Shown piece by piece: positions 24,684 through 33,018 of a DNA stretch of 64,000 nt. Below the pieces are notes generated by a model, which was not told the origin of the DNA, ran no database searches, and saw only the letters and a list, made by a program, of their open reading frames with translations. Origin of the DNA: Actinoplanes sp. DH11 (GTDB lineage: Bacteria; Actinomycetota; Actinomycetes; Mycobacteriales; Micromonosporaceae). A program made the position numbers and the translations under genes. Positions within the stretch are counted from its first letter, which is position 1; every line of letters starts with the position of its first letter. The DNA lies in the NCBI RefSeq assembly GCF_020873875.1, contig NZ_JAHWGU010000007.1:124001-188000 (forward strand), given 5' to 3'.

Positions 24684-25586
24684 TCAGTCGAGCAGGCGTA
24701 CGCCGTTCGCGGTGGCGTGCTCCCGGTAGAGCCGGGCGATCCGGGTGGTCACCGGCCCCACCGCGCCGGCGCCGATCGGCCGGCCGTCGATCACCGTGAC
24801 GCCGGCGATCTCCCCCATCGTGCCGGTGCAGAACACCTCGTCGGCCGTGTACATCTCGGTCAGCGACACGTCCCGCACCACCGCCGGGATGTCGTGCGCC
24901 GCAGCCAGGGCCAGCACCGTCTGCCGAGTGATCCCTTCCGGGCACGCGGCAGTCGTCGGGGTGACAAGCGACCCACCGGTGACCGCGAACAGATGGGTGG
25001 CGTTGGTCTCCGCCACGAAGCCCCGACCGTCGAGCATCAGCGCGTCGTCGGCACCCGCGGCCGTCGCCTCGATCTTGGCGAGGATCGAGTTCAGCAGGTT
25101 CGCGTGATGAATCTTCGGGTCCAGCACGTCCGGACCCGGTCGCCGGATGCTCGACGTGGCCAGTCGCAGGCCCCCGGTGTCGTAGACCGGCGCCTTGAAC
25201 TCGGCGAGCACGATCAGGGTCGGACCCGACTGGTTGAGCCGCACGTCCATGCCACTCGTCACCTTGACGCCCCGGGTCAGGGTCAGGCGCACGTGGACGC
25301 CGTCGTACATCTCGTTGGCCCGCAGCGTCTCCGTCACCGCCGCGACGATCGCCGCGTCGTCCGGGACCTCCGCGAACCCCAGAGCCCGCGCCGAACGTCG
25401 CAGCCGGTCCAGATGCTCGTACAGCCCGAAGATCGCGCCCTGGTAGAGCCGCAGCCCCTCCCAGACGGCGTCCCCGCCCTGCACCACCGAGTCGAACGGT
25501 GACAGACCGGGCTCGCTGCGGTGCCGCAGCGTGCCGTCAACCCAGTACCGGATGTCCGCGTTGCGCTCGTCGTACCGCTGCAGCAT
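24684..25586 (-). CDS. Class IV (branched-chain-type) PLP aminotransferase
   Basis: 300 residues from ATG 25586. The PLP lysine lies in LDPKIHHANLLN (K158), the phosphate-binding EGITRQTVL follows, and the FVAETNATHLFAV and VFCTGTMGEI segments match BCAT/D-alanine aminotransferases. The N-terminal GGDAVWEGLRLY is the substrate-binding signature. It probably transfers the amino group of a branched-chain or related amino acid to 2-oxoglutarate. Its 3' end faces the sulfotransferase-like gene. Confidence 0.85.
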   Translation of the reverse strand: MLQRYDERNADIRYWVDGTLRHRSEPGLSPFDSVVQGGDAVWEGLRLYQGAIFGLYEHLDRLRRSARALGFAEVPDDAAIVAAVTETLRANEMYDGVHVRLTLTRGVKVTSGMDVRLNQSGPTLIVLAEFKAPVYDTGGLRLATSSIRRPGPDVLDPKIHHANLLNSILAKIEATAAGADDALMLDGRGFVAETNATHLFAVTGGSLVTPTTAACPEGITRQTVLALAAAHDIPAVVRDVSLTEMYTADEVFCTGTMGEIAGVTVIDGRPIGAGAVGPVTTRIARLYREHATANGVRLLD

Positions 25587-25720
25587 CGCTCGATCATAGG
25601 CCCGCCGTGATCAACGAAACCGCCGTCCCCGCGGCCCCAACCGCCCCAACCGCCCCCGCCGCCCGATGCGCTGCCGCCCGGTCCGGGACACCCGACACCT
25701 GGCCGTCTCTGCGGCCCAAG

Positions 25721-25768
25721 CAGCCCACGCAGCCCACGCAGCCCACGCAGCCCACGCAGCCCACGCAG
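25721..25768. repeat. Five perfect 9-bp tandem repeats (CAGCCCACG)
   Basis: CAGCCCACG is repeated five times without mismatch from 25721 to 25765, followed by CAG. It directly abuts palindromic repeat copy 2 and is intergenic. Confidence 0.95.
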
Positions 25769-25769
25769 A

Positions 25770-25870
25770 GATGTTGATCTGCTAGCGCTACGCAATCGCG
25801 GTGATCATGGACCTGAAACCGCAATTTCGCATCGCTAGCAGATCAACAACGCCACGCGGACCCACCGCAG
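25770..25870 (+). repeat. Palindromic repeat, copy 2
   Basis: The left arm 25773-25796 and right arm 25824-25847 pair at 21 of 24 positions. The internal loop contains GTGATCATGGACCTGAAACC, identical to copy 4, as is the right flank AACGCCACGCGGACCCACCG. It lies in the 335-base gap between the aminotransferase start and the 3' end of the ESX-type gene. Apart from the 9-bp repeats the gap holds nothing else recognisable. Confidence 0.9.
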
Positions 25871-25921
25871 CGGGTCGCGGCTACTCACTCACTGACCGCC
25901 GTCGACCCTCGCGCCACCGCT

Positions 25922-27304
25922 TCACCGCTCGCCGAGCGTGGCCTTCGAATCCTCCGCCGGCTTCTCCGCGCCGGCGCCCGTACCGTCCTTGATCGCACCG
26001 TTCGAGTCACCGCCAGGTGCACCCTCACCCGCTTCGTTCCGGTTCGCAGCCGCATCCCGTTCAGCGCCATCCGCCTCGCCGCCGGACCCATTCTCAGCAG
26101 GCTTGTCAGCATTCCCCGGCGCCACCGACCGGTCGCTGATCGACCCGTTGGCCGCACCCGTGGCATCGCCTTCGGCAGGCTTGGTGGCCTCCGCAGCAGC
26201 ATCCGACCCGTCACTGAGCGAACCATTCGCCGCACCCGCAGCACTGCCCTCCGCCGGTTCGGTCGCCTGCTCGGGAGCATCCGACCGGTCACCGGCAGAA
26301 TCACTCTCCGCAGGCTTCGCGGCATCCGCCGACTCGTCCGGTCCGTCCCCCAAGGAGGCGTTCGCGTCACGCAACTCGCCGCCAGCTTCACCGTTCCCCT
26401 CACGCAGCTCGCCGCGAGCCCCCGTATTCTCCTCACGCAATTCGCCGCGCGCCTCACCGTTCGCATCACGCAACTCCGCGCGAGCCTCCCCGTTCGCGTC
26501 ACGCAACTCGCCGCGAGCCTCGCCGTTCCCCTCACGCAACTCCGCGCGAGCCTCCGCACCGCCGAGCCCACCAGCCAACCCGCCGGCAGCAGCCCCCGCA
26601 CCAGCCCCGACACCCGAGCCAGCACCAGCACCAGCAGCGCCAGCGCCATCCCCGGATCCGGCAGCAGAAGCGGCACCCGCCACCCCGGCAGCAACCCCAC
26701 CGGAGGCAGCCCCCAGCCCAGCACTCCCATCGCCAGCACCACCGATCCCCGCCGCCAGCCCGCCCGCAGCACCCCCGACAGCGGCACCTTTCGCCACATC
26801 GCCAGCCCGGATCAGGGGACGCCCGGCCACGGATGCCGCGCGTGCCCGTACGCCCTGCACCGCCGCCGTCATCTCCGCCCGCGCACCCGCCACCTCCGCC
26901 GCCGCCGTCTGATAGGCCGCCATCTGCCGCGGATAGTCCGGCGAAGCCGGGTCCGCGGGTTCGAGAATTGTCGTGCCGGAGACCGGTACCCCGTTCGCGG
27001 CCGCCACCTCGCGCGCCGCCGCCATCCGGCTCTGCGCCGACGCCAGCCGGCTGCCGTAGTCGTCGAACGTGGACGCCGTGGACGTGATCTCGGTGTGCAG
27101 CGCGGTGGCGAGGCTGCCGGCGGAGGTCATCCGGTTGCTGAAGGCGGTCCCGGCCGACCCGAGCCAGCCTGCCGTGGCGTCGGCGCCGGTGGCACGCAGG
27201 GTGGCGGCGCCGGATTCGACGTCGAAGGCCAGTTCGGAGCGCAGCCAGCCGGCGGTGCCGAAGATCTGGCCGGGGTCGCCGTCGAGGCGGGTGTCGAGTG
27301 GCAT
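25922..27304 (-). CDS. WXG-like (ESX/type VII-associated) protein with 11-residue repeats and acidic tail
   Basis: 460 residues from ATG 27304, which shares one base with the upstream gene's stop (TGATG). Residues about 1-160 are helical with a WxG-like W47-L-G49 and resemble ESX-type secreted proteins. Residues 165-250 are a Gly/Ala-rich linker. Residues 251-316 are six 11-residue repeats of the type EARGELRDANG. The last 140 residues are acidic, Ala/Glu/Ser-rich and probably disordered, with degenerate repeats such as DAAAEATKPAEG. There is no Sec signal. It is probably a large partner of the 93-residue protein encoded just upstream and a type VII substrate, by inference. Codon use is typical of the genome. 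Confidence 0.65.
   Translation of the reverse strand: MPLDTRLDGDPGQIFGTAGWLRSELAFDVESGAATLRATGADATAGWLGSAGTAFSNRMTSAGSLATALHTEITSTASTFDDYGSRLASAQSRMAAAREVAAANGVPVSGTTILEPADPASPDYPRQMAAYQTAAAEVAGARAEMTAAVQGVRARAASVAGRPLIRAGDVAKGAAVGGAAGGLAAGIGGAGDGSAGLGAASGGVAAGVAGAASAAGSGDGAGAAGAGAGSGVGAGAGAAAGGLAGGLGGAEARAELREGNGEARGELRDANGEARAELRDANGEARGELREENTGARGELREGNGEAGGELRDANASLGDGPDESADAAKPAESDSAGDRSDAPEQATEPAEGSAAGAANGSLSDGSDAAAEATKPAEGDATGAANGSISDRSVAPGNADKPAENGSGGEADGAERDAAANRNEAGEGAPGGDSNGAIKDGTGAGAEKPAEDSKATLGER
26357..26554 (-). repeat. Six 33-bp coding repeats (11-residue periodicity)
   Basis: Six consecutive 33-base units encode E-A-R-x-E-L-R-x-x-N-G with minor variation. An 11-residue period is the hendecad of right-handed coiled coils. 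Confidence 0.85.
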
Positions 27305-27585
27305 CACAACACCCCGCTGATCCTTTGCCCGGAGGCGGTGTCCTCGGTGGCGTACGCCTGCCCGGCCTCGCTGACCCGCGTGCCGGCGTCCCGTAAGCCG
27401 GCGGCGAGGCCGGCGGAACTCTCGGAGAGCTGGGCGAGGAGTTCGGCGAAGATCGGTGTTGCTTCGCCGGCGTCCGGGGTGCGTGGCGTTCGTGTGCCGG
27501 TGGCTCGCAGCGCCTCGCCGGAGCGCCGGAGCCGATCCGAGATCGACTCGAGAAGTACCAGGTCGACAGTCAGTCGATCGGCCAT
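27304..27585 (-). CDS. Small ESX-type helical protein
   Basis: 93 residues. ATG 27585 (MADRLTVDLVLL) has GGGAGGA exactly 6 bases upstream, which is why it was preferred to the ATG two codons earlier. The protein is all helical, with a potential hairpin: about 5-30 and 45-80, with LAQLSESSAGLAAGLRDAGT. Size, lack of signal peptide and coupling to a larger WXG-like protein match ESX/EsxA-type or DUF2580-like partners, though a canonical WXG is absent. The stop overlaps the next start by one base. Confidence 0.65.
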   Translation of the reverse strand: MADRLTVDLVLLESISDRLRRSGEALRATGTRTPRTPDAGEATPIFAELLAQLSESSAGLAAGLRDAGTRVSEAGQAYATEDTASGQRISGVL

Positions 27586-27642
27586 GATCATTCCTCCCAC
27601 CGTGCGGTTGTCCGGGTGTACACCGCACGGTGGGAGAAAGGT

Positions 27643-28098
27643 TCAGCAGGCGATCTTGGTGCGGCCCTTCTTGTTGTTCCACGAACAGGTGTCGTGGGTC
27701 TTCTTGCTGGGCTTGCGCAGGGTCGCCTTGTCGCCGGTGTTGTTCCAGATGTAGTTGCCGCTGTTCCAGTAGATGTGGGCCTTGGCGTTCTTGCCGTTGC
27801 CGGTGTGCAGGTAGATCTTGCCGCCCTTGCCGGGGATGCTCACGCTGCCGAAGGTGTAGACCCGGCCGCCCTTCTCCTTGACCGACCAGCCCTTCAGGTT
27901 CACGGCCTTCTTACCGGTGTTGACCAGCGAGATCCATTCGGCGTTGCGGGACTTGTTGCTGCGGTTGTCCTTGCCCGGCGAGTCGTACTGGGCGGTGTGG
28001 AACCGCAGCGCCGGTGCGGCCTGGGCGGGGCTGGCGGCGGCGAGGGTACCGCCGACGGCGACGGCGATCGCGGCGACGGTTCCGAACAGTCTGCGCAT
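27643..28098 (-). CDS. Secreted lamin-tail-domain (LTD) protein
   Basis: 151 residues from ATG 28098. The signal peptide is about 1-30 (MRRLFGTVAAIAVAVGG, cleavage after AQA). The mature part is a single LTD beta-sandwich with NAEWISLVNTG, VNLKGWSVKEKGGRVYTFGS, IYLHTGNG and WNNTGDKATLR, very basic, with two Cys (TCSW and KIAC) probably forming a disulfide. Such domains are found free or attached to nucleases, where they bind surfaces or nucleic acid. No catalytic residues are present. It is divergent from the PadR gene. Confidence 0.85.
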   Translation of the reverse strand: MRRLFGTVAAIAVAVGGTLAAASPAQAAPALRFHTAQYDSPGKDNRSNKSRNAEWISLVNTGKKAVNLKGWSVKEKGGRVYTFGSVSIPGKGGKIYLHTGNGKNAKAHIYWNSGNYIWNNTGDKATLRKPSKKTHDTCSWNNKKGRTKIAC

Positions 28099-28203
28099 GA
28101 AGTGCTGTCTCCTCGTGGCTCGGTGATTGCCTGCATGCTTCCGGAGCACGGCACCGCGTCACATCGACACGACTCAGCGTTTCGGCCGGTCTCGGCACGA
28201 CCG

Positions 28204-28232
28204 TTGACCTATATTCAGATCATCTTTATATT
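28204..28232 (+). promoter_or_regulatory. Leaderless PadR promoter with overlapping palindromic operator
   Basis: TTGACC (28204-28209), a 17-base spacer and TATATT (28227-28232) form a near-consensus promoter. The start ATG at 28239 is 7 bases past the -10, so the transcript is probably leaderless. An interrupted palindrome ATATnnAGATnATCTnnATAT covers 28211-28231, placing the presumed PadR site on the spacer and -10. Confidence 0.7.
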
Positions 28233-28238
28233 GGCCGC

Positions 28239-28592
28239 ATGCCGAAACCGATGCGCGAGCCGACGTTCTGGACGCTCACCGCCCTGGCCGGTGGCCCCCA
28301 GCACGGCTACGGCGTGATGCGCGAGGTCAGCCGCCTCTCCGGCGGCCAGGTCACGCTGCTCGCGGGCACGCTCTACACCGCACTGGACCGCCTGCACGCC
28401 GAGGGCCTGGTCGAGGTCGACCGGGAGGAGGTCGTCGACGGGCGCACCCGGCGCTACTACCGGCTCAGCGTCTGCGGCACTGCCGCGTTGGCGAGCGAGA
28501 GCGAGCGCTTGCAGCGCAATGCACAGACGGCGAGACAGCAGCTGTACGGGCGGAGCGCCCCCACCTTCGAGCCCGGCGGGAGTCCGGCGTGA
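28239..28592 (+). CDS. PadR-family transcriptional regulator
   Basis: 117 residues from ATG 28239. The PadR winged helix is recognisable by FWTLTALAGGPQHGYGVMRE at the N-terminus and GTLYTALDRLHAEGLVEVDR, followed by the wing VDGRTRRYYRLS. The short C-terminus belongs to the PadR-s2 class. It probably represses its own promoter (see the overlapping palindrome) and the downstream membrane-protein gene, whose GTG overlaps its stop by four bases. Confidence 0.93.
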   Translation: MPKPMREPTFWTLTALAGGPQHGYGVMREVSRLSGGQVTLLAGTLYTALDRLHAEGLVEVDREEVVDGRTRRYYRLSVCGTAALASESERLQRNAQTARQQLYGRSAPTFEPGGSPA

Positions 28593-29635
28593 CCGGGCCG
28601 TGGGGATACCGGGTGCTGCTCCTGGCGTACCCGGCCGGCGACCGCCGCGACGAACTGCTCGACACGGTGACCGCCACCGGCCGCACCGTGCCGTCCTGGC
28701 GTGAGGTGCCCAACCTGCTGCGGCACGGCCTGCGCGCCCGGCTGGGCCGCCCCGGCGGCACAGCGGTCGTGGTGGCGGCGCTGCTCGTCGCGCTGACCAG
28801 CGGCTATTTCGCCGCCGCCGGCGCGGACCGGCTCGCCTGGGAGGCGGTGCCCGAGCTGCCGACCGGCGCGGAACTGGACGAGATCACCGGCACGGTCTTC
28901 CCGGGCCTGCCGGTGGCCGGTGAGCGTTACGGCGACGGCCTGTTCCACGACGTCATGGACCGGGGCGGGCTGGGCGGGCACGACGAGGATTTCGAATTCG
29001 CGGGGTACGGGTTCAGCCCGGACGGTGGCTTCGTCAAAGGCGACTACCGGGAATGGACGAGCGCCGCAGCGGGCCGGCTGTCCGCGGCCGGCTGGCAGGT
29101 GCGCGAGATCGTACCGATCGGCGCCACCGACATCGCCACCGGCGCGCTGGAGGAGTCCGGCCGCTCGCTGTGGGCCTCGCGGGAGGGCCTGACCCTGGAA
29201 CTGGAGACTGAGACGACGGTGGTGGGCACCCCGCCCGGCAGCTTCGACGTGATCGCCGAGGTGAAACGGCTGCCACCGTGGTTCGTCACCACGGCCGGCC
29301 TGGCCGGCTGGTTCGCCGGCGCCCTGCTGGGCTGGCTGGTGTTCGGCTGGGCGTGCCGGCGCACCGAGGCCGCCGGCTCCACGGTCCGGGTGCTGGCCAG
29401 CGGCGCGGTCACGGTGGCGCTGGCCATGCTGCTACCCCTGAGCCTGTACGGGGTGTTCGCCTTCACCTACCTGTCCGCCGTCGAGCAGACCCCGTTCCAG
29501 CCGTTCTGGGGCTTCTCCGCCACCTACGGCTACGGCTGCACCGGCGCCGGCTTGTTCCTCTGGCTGGCCGCCTTGCTGCTCGCCGCGTTCGCCGGCCGCT
29601 CCCCCGCACCAGGCCCGGCCGTCGACCGCAGCTGA
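28589..29635 (+). CDS. Multi-helix membrane protein of unknown function, PadR-coupled
   Basis: 348 residues from GTG 28589 (GTGA overlap with padR). The N-terminal cytoplasmic 60 residues contain basic segments. One helix lies at about 62-80, a large extracytoplasmic region at about 82-230 is acidic (VPELPTGAELDEITGTVFPG), and three helices at about 236-258, 272-297 and 318-340 close the protein. Several actinobacterial PadR regulators are coupled to membrane proteins with this layout, but their function is unknown. No enzyme or transporter motif was seen. Confidence 0.75.
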   Translation: MTGPWGYRVLLLAYPAGDRRDELLDTVTATGRTVPSWREVPNLLRHGLRARLGRPGGTAVVVAALLVALTSGYFAAAGADRLAWEAVPELPTGAELDEITGTVFPGLPVAGERYGDGLFHDVMDRGGLGGHDEDFEFAGYGFSPDGGFVKGDYREWTSAAAGRLSAAGWQVREIVPIGATDIATGALEESGRSLWASREGLTLELETETTVVGTPPGSFDVIAEVKRLPPWFVTTAGLAGWFAGALLGWLVFGWACRRTEAAGSTVRVLASGAVTVALAMLLPLSLYGVFAFTYLSAVEQTPFQPFWGFSATYGYGCTGAGLFLWLAALLLAAFAGRSPAPGPAVDRS

Positions 29636-29989
29636 TCAGAAGGGCGTGGGCCGGCCTGCCCGCGAGCTCGGCGCCGGCCGCTGCACCCGACGGCCGTTTC
29701 TGGTCGAGGTTCCATCCGGCGGCCGCGGACGTCCGGCGACTGCGGGCGTCCGGCGACCTCATCCCTGCCGGTGCGCCCGGCGGCCGGTTTCCGCGCCGTT
29801 CCCCGGCTGCGGGCCCGCGGGGCCTCGGCACCAGGACTGCCCCTTGTTTCGGTCAGGGAGCGAGTGCGAGCCTTATGCCGGTTCATGCTGGTCAGGCGCG
29901 TGGCGCGGGTTCGATGAGTCGGGTGCCGACCCGCGCGCATGAGTGCGATCCTGCGATCAGTCCGCGATCCCCGTGGTGCGCCCCCGTGG
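29636..29989. other. 354-base gene-free stretch
   Basis: GC-rich sequence with short repeated GGCGGCCG and GTCCGGCGAC motifs. No frame resembles a protein and no promoter or RNA was recognised. Confidence 0.5.
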
Positions 29990-30075
29990 CGTTGTTGATC
30001 TGCTAGCGATGCGAAATCGCGGGTTCGACCCCATGATCACAGCGATTTCGTAGCGCCAGCAGATCAACATCTCGA
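29990..30075 (-). repeat. Palindromic repeat, copy 3 (inverted orientation)
   Basis: Arms 29994-30017 and 30045-30068 pair with few mismatches, and the pairing extends inward by CGC/GCG to 27 bases. Read on the reverse strand, its flank (CGTCGAGATG) and loop (TGTGATCATGGGGTC) match copy 1. The right-hand flank beyond the arm is more diverged. Confidence 0.88.
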
Positions 30076-30233
30076 CGTGGAGGGCGCGTTCGGCACCACC
30101 GGGGCTGTACGCGGCGATGGACCGACCGGCGGTATCGGCCGGGCGACGATCCGAGGTGCCGCGGCCGGGGGCGGTGAAGACCTGGGGGCGCCCGCCATGG
30201 CCCGGCGGCCGGTGGCGGCTCAGCACGGGTTGA

Positions 30234-30535
30234 TTGCAGAGTCGGGAGTTGTCCAGCGACGAACGTGAGGGGCACCTCGACGCCCGGCAGACGGCGCTCG
30301 GCGAGCGGGCCCGGCAGTTGCGCGCGCAGTTCGGCGACCAACTGGACACGAGCCTGCACGCGATAAACCGGACGCGGCCGGCGCTGAACCGCACACGGGT
30401 CCGGCTGGACCGCACCGAGGCCGCGCTGCGGACGACGCCCTGCGCACCGACCGCGACCAGGCGGAGATCGATCGGCAGATCGCTGACAGCGGGCGGCAGC
30501 AGCAAGCCACGGATCAACAGACCGCAGGCCAGTAG
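30234..30535 (+). pseudogene. Frameshifted remnant of a charged coiled-coil protein
   Basis: Starting near TTG 30234 the first frame reads SSDEREGHLDARQTALGERA and continues to RTEAAL. At about 30429 the protein-like signal moves by one frame and goes on DDALRTDRDQAEIDRQIADS, ending at a stop at 30535. Both parts are Arg/Asp/Gln-rich helices with the same periodic style, so this was probably one reading frame. No family could be named and the N-terminus is missing. Confidence 0.5.
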
Positions 30536-30562
30536 GGCCCCTTCCCGCTGTTCCACCCGGCC

Positions 30563-30770
30563 GGGCGCGGCGCAAGCCCACCCGGCGCGGCGCAAGCCCA
30601 ACCCGGCGCGGTGCAAGCCCACCGGCGCAAGCACAGCCCAACCCGGCGCGACGCAAGCCCAACCCGGCGCAGCACAAGCCCACCCGGCGCAAGCACAGCC
30701 CGGCGCGACGCAAGCCCAACCCGGCGCGGCGCAAGCCCACCCGGCGCAAGCACAGCCCGGCGCGGCGGGC
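30563..30770. repeat. Degenerate tandem array of GCGCAAGCCCAACCCG-type units
   Basis: About twelve units of 15-20 bases built from GCGCAAGCCCA and CCCGGCG alternate over 208 bases, including a larger duplicated block (CCCGGCGCAAGCACAGCCCG at least twice). It lies between the coiled-coil remnant and the TetR gene, in a 322-base gap with no gene. Confidence 0.85.
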
Positions 30771-30857
30771 GATTGCGGGGACAACGTCGGCTCACGCGGT
30801 TGGCGCTCAAGCGGGGCCGGCCATGACGCGGGCGGCGGCCAGCACGCGCGGCGGCGG

Positions 30858-31418
30858 TCAGGGGCGGGCGCGGATGCCGTCCAGGGCGAAGCGCAGGACG
30901 CGGTCGCGCTGTTCGTCGTCGACGAACGCGGCCGAGGTCAGGCCGGAGACCAGGCGCAGGACGTCGTCGAAGCTGGCCTCGGCGCGTACGTCGCCGGCCT
31001 GCTGGGCCCGGGTCATCAGCGGTTCACCGGCGGCGATCATCGTGGCGCGGCAGGAGCGGAACATCTCGGAGTCCCGGTTGAGGACGTCGATGATGGCGCG
31101 CTTGGTCACCGCGTACGCCACGAAGCGCCGCAACCAGGCCTGCAAGGCCTCCCATGGCGGGAGGCTCGCGGCTGCCTCGGCTGCCGCGCTCAGCTGGTTG
31201 ATCTCCTCGACGTAGACCGCCTCGAAGAGGTCCTGCCGGGTCGGGAAGTTGCGGTACAGCGTGCCGATGCCGACACCGGCCCGTTTCGCGATCTCCTCGA
31301 GGGACGCGTCGGCGCCCTTCTCGGCGAAGGTGTCGCGGGCGGCGGCGAGCAGCGCGTCGAAGTTGCGCCGGGCGTCCGCGCGCTGCGGGCGGCGTACCGC
31401 GATCGGGCCGTCGGCCAT
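30858..31418 (-). CDS. TetR-family repressor, divergent from an MFS exporter
   Basis: 186 residues. ATG 31418 has GAGGAG upstream. The helix-turn-helix is ASLEEIAKRAGVGIGTLYRN, with FDALLAAARDTFAEKG before it, and the C-terminal ligand domain is all-helical (SetR/TetR_C type, with RDRVLRFALDGIRA). It is separated by 73 bases from the divergently transcribed MFS transporter, which is therefore its probable target. Confidence 0.92.
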   Translation of the reverse strand: MADGPIAVRRPQRADARRNFDALLAAARDTFAEKGADASLEEIAKRAGVGIGTLYRNFPTRQDLFEAVYVEEINQLSAAAEAAASLPPWEALQAWLRRFVAYAVTKRAIIDVLNRDSEMFRSCRATMIAAGEPLMTRAQQAGDVRAEASFDDVLRLVSGLTSAAFVDDEQRDRVLRFALDGIRARP

Positions 31419-31454
31419 GGAGAGGCTCCTCACATCCGCCGTGGTGGAAACCGG

Positions 31455-31485
31455 TTGCGAACCGGAGGCTCGCCTCCGCTAAGGT
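31455..31485 (+). promoter_or_regulatory. MFS promoter with operator-like inverted repeat in the spacer
   Basis: TTGCGA (31455-31460), a 19-base spacer and TAAGGT (31480-31485) precede the ATG at 31492. A perfect inverted repeat CGGAGGC-TC-GCCTCCG lies at 31463-31478, inside the spacer, where TetR binding would block polymerase. Confidence 0.55.
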
Positions 31486-31491
31486 GGAGGC

Positions 31492-32922
31492 ATGCCTCGA
31501 CTTTACCAGGGCTCGCCCCGCGCCACCTTCGCGGTGCTCGCCGCGGCGGCCGCCGCGTTCTCCCTCATGCAGTCACTGGTCACCCCGGTGCTGCCGACCA
31601 TCCAGCAGGACCTGCACACCACCACCGGCACGGTCACCTGGGTGCTCACCGCCTGGCTGCTCGCCGCGTCCATCGCCACCCCGCTGATGGGCCGCATCGC
31701 GGACGGCATCGGCAAGGAACGCGCCCTGCTGATCGCGCTCGCCGCCATCGCCGCCGGCTGCCTGCTCGCCGCGGTCGCACCGAACATCGGCGTGCTGATC
31801 GCCGCCCGCGTCGTCCAGGGGCTCGGTGGCGCGGTTTTCCCGATCTCGTTCGGCATCCTGCGCGACGAGTTCCCGCCGGACCGGCTCGCCTCCGCGCTCG
31901 GCGTGCTCTCCGCGGTCATCGCGACCGGCAGCGGCGTCGGCATCGTCCTGGCCGGTCCGATCGTCGGCGTGCTCGACTGGCGCTGGCTGTTCTGGATCCC
32001 GATGATCATCGTGGCGGCGGTCGGCCTGGTCGCCCACCGTGTCGTCCCGGCCTCGCCGGTGCGCACCCCGGGCCGGATCAACTGGCTGTCCGCCACGCTG
32101 CTCGCCGGCTGGCTGGTCGCCCTGCTGCTGCCACTGAGCATGGGGCGGTCGTGGGGATGGTCGTCCACCCGTACTCTCGTGCTCTTCGCCCTCGCCGCGC
32201 TCCTCGCCGCCGGCTGGCTGATCGCCGAGTTGCGCGCCGCCGAGCCGCTCATCGACATGCGGATGATGCGCCTGCCCGCCGTCTGGACCACCAACCTGGC
32301 CGCCATGCTGTTCGGCGCCGCGATGTTCGGCGTCTTCGCCTTCCTGCCGCAACTGCTGCAGGTGCCGGCATCCACCGGGTACGGGTTCGGCGCCAGCGTC
32401 ACCGGCGCCGGCCTGCTGATGCTGCCGCTGCTGGTCGCCATGGCCGTCTTCGGTTCCCTCAGCGGCCCCCTGACGCGGTGGGTGAGCAACAAGGCCCAGT
32501 TGCTGTGGGGATCAGCGATGGGTACGGCCGCCTGCGTCTCGCTGGCCCTGGCACACACCGAGAAGTGGACCGTCGCGGTGGCCGCCGGCGTGTTCGGTAT
32601 CGGCCTCGGCCTGGTCTATTCCTCAATGATCAACCTGATCGTGCAGGCCGTCCCGCCGCACCAGACCGGCGCCGCGAGCGGCATGAACACCAACATCCGC
32701 ACCATCGGCGCGTCCCTCGGCACGGCCATCGTGAGTACGGTCGTGACCGGTCACGTCGGCGCCGACGGCCTGCCCGCCGAAGCCGGGTACACCCAGGCTT
32801 TCCTGCTGCTGGCCGGCGCCAGCGCCGCCGCCTTCCTGGTGTCGCTGCTGGCCCCGGTCACCCGCCGCGTCGTGGCACCGAAGCCGGAAGTCCTTCCCGA
32901 TCTGAGCCCGGTCGAGGTCTGA
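31492..32922 (+). CDS. MFS drug exporter (DHA2, 14-helix type)
   Basis: 476 residues from ATG 31492 with GGAGG upstream. Features include the N-terminal pair of helices, motif A-like GRIADGIGKERALLIALAA, motif B-like ARVVQGLGGAVFPISFGIL and about 14 membrane segments. It closely resembles proton-antiport multidrug efflux pumps of the EmrB/QacA group. The divergent TetR gene suggests induction by its substrate. Confidence 0.92.
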   Translation: MPRLYQGSPRATFAVLAAAAAAFSLMQSLVTPVLPTIQQDLHTTTGTVTWVLTAWLLAASIATPLMGRIADGIGKERALLIALAAIAAGCLLAAVAPNIGVLIAARVVQGLGGAVFPISFGILRDEFPPDRLASALGVLSAVIATGSGVGIVLAGPIVGVLDWRWLFWIPMIIVAAVGLVAHRVVPASPVRTPGRINWLSATLLAGWLVALLLPLSMGRSWGWSSTRTLVLFALAALLAAGWLIAELRAAEPLIDMRMMRLPAVWTTNLAAMLFGAAMFGVFAFLPQLLQVPASTGYGFGASVTGAGLLMLPLLVAMAVFGSLSGPLTRWVSNKAQLLWGSAMGTAACVSLALAHTEKWTVAVAAGVFGIGLGLVYSSMINLIVQAVPPHQTGAASGMNTNIRTIGASLGTAIVSTVVTGHVGADGLPAEAGYTQAFLLLAGASAAAFLVSLLAPVTRRVVAPKPEVLPDLSPVEV

Positions 32923-33018
32923 CCGCCCGATGCGCGGCCGGGCACGGGTCGTTCGATGCGCGGGCGGGCGGGTACGGCCGCGGAGCGGGCATGCGCGGGT
33001 CGGCTACCGTGGGCAGCC

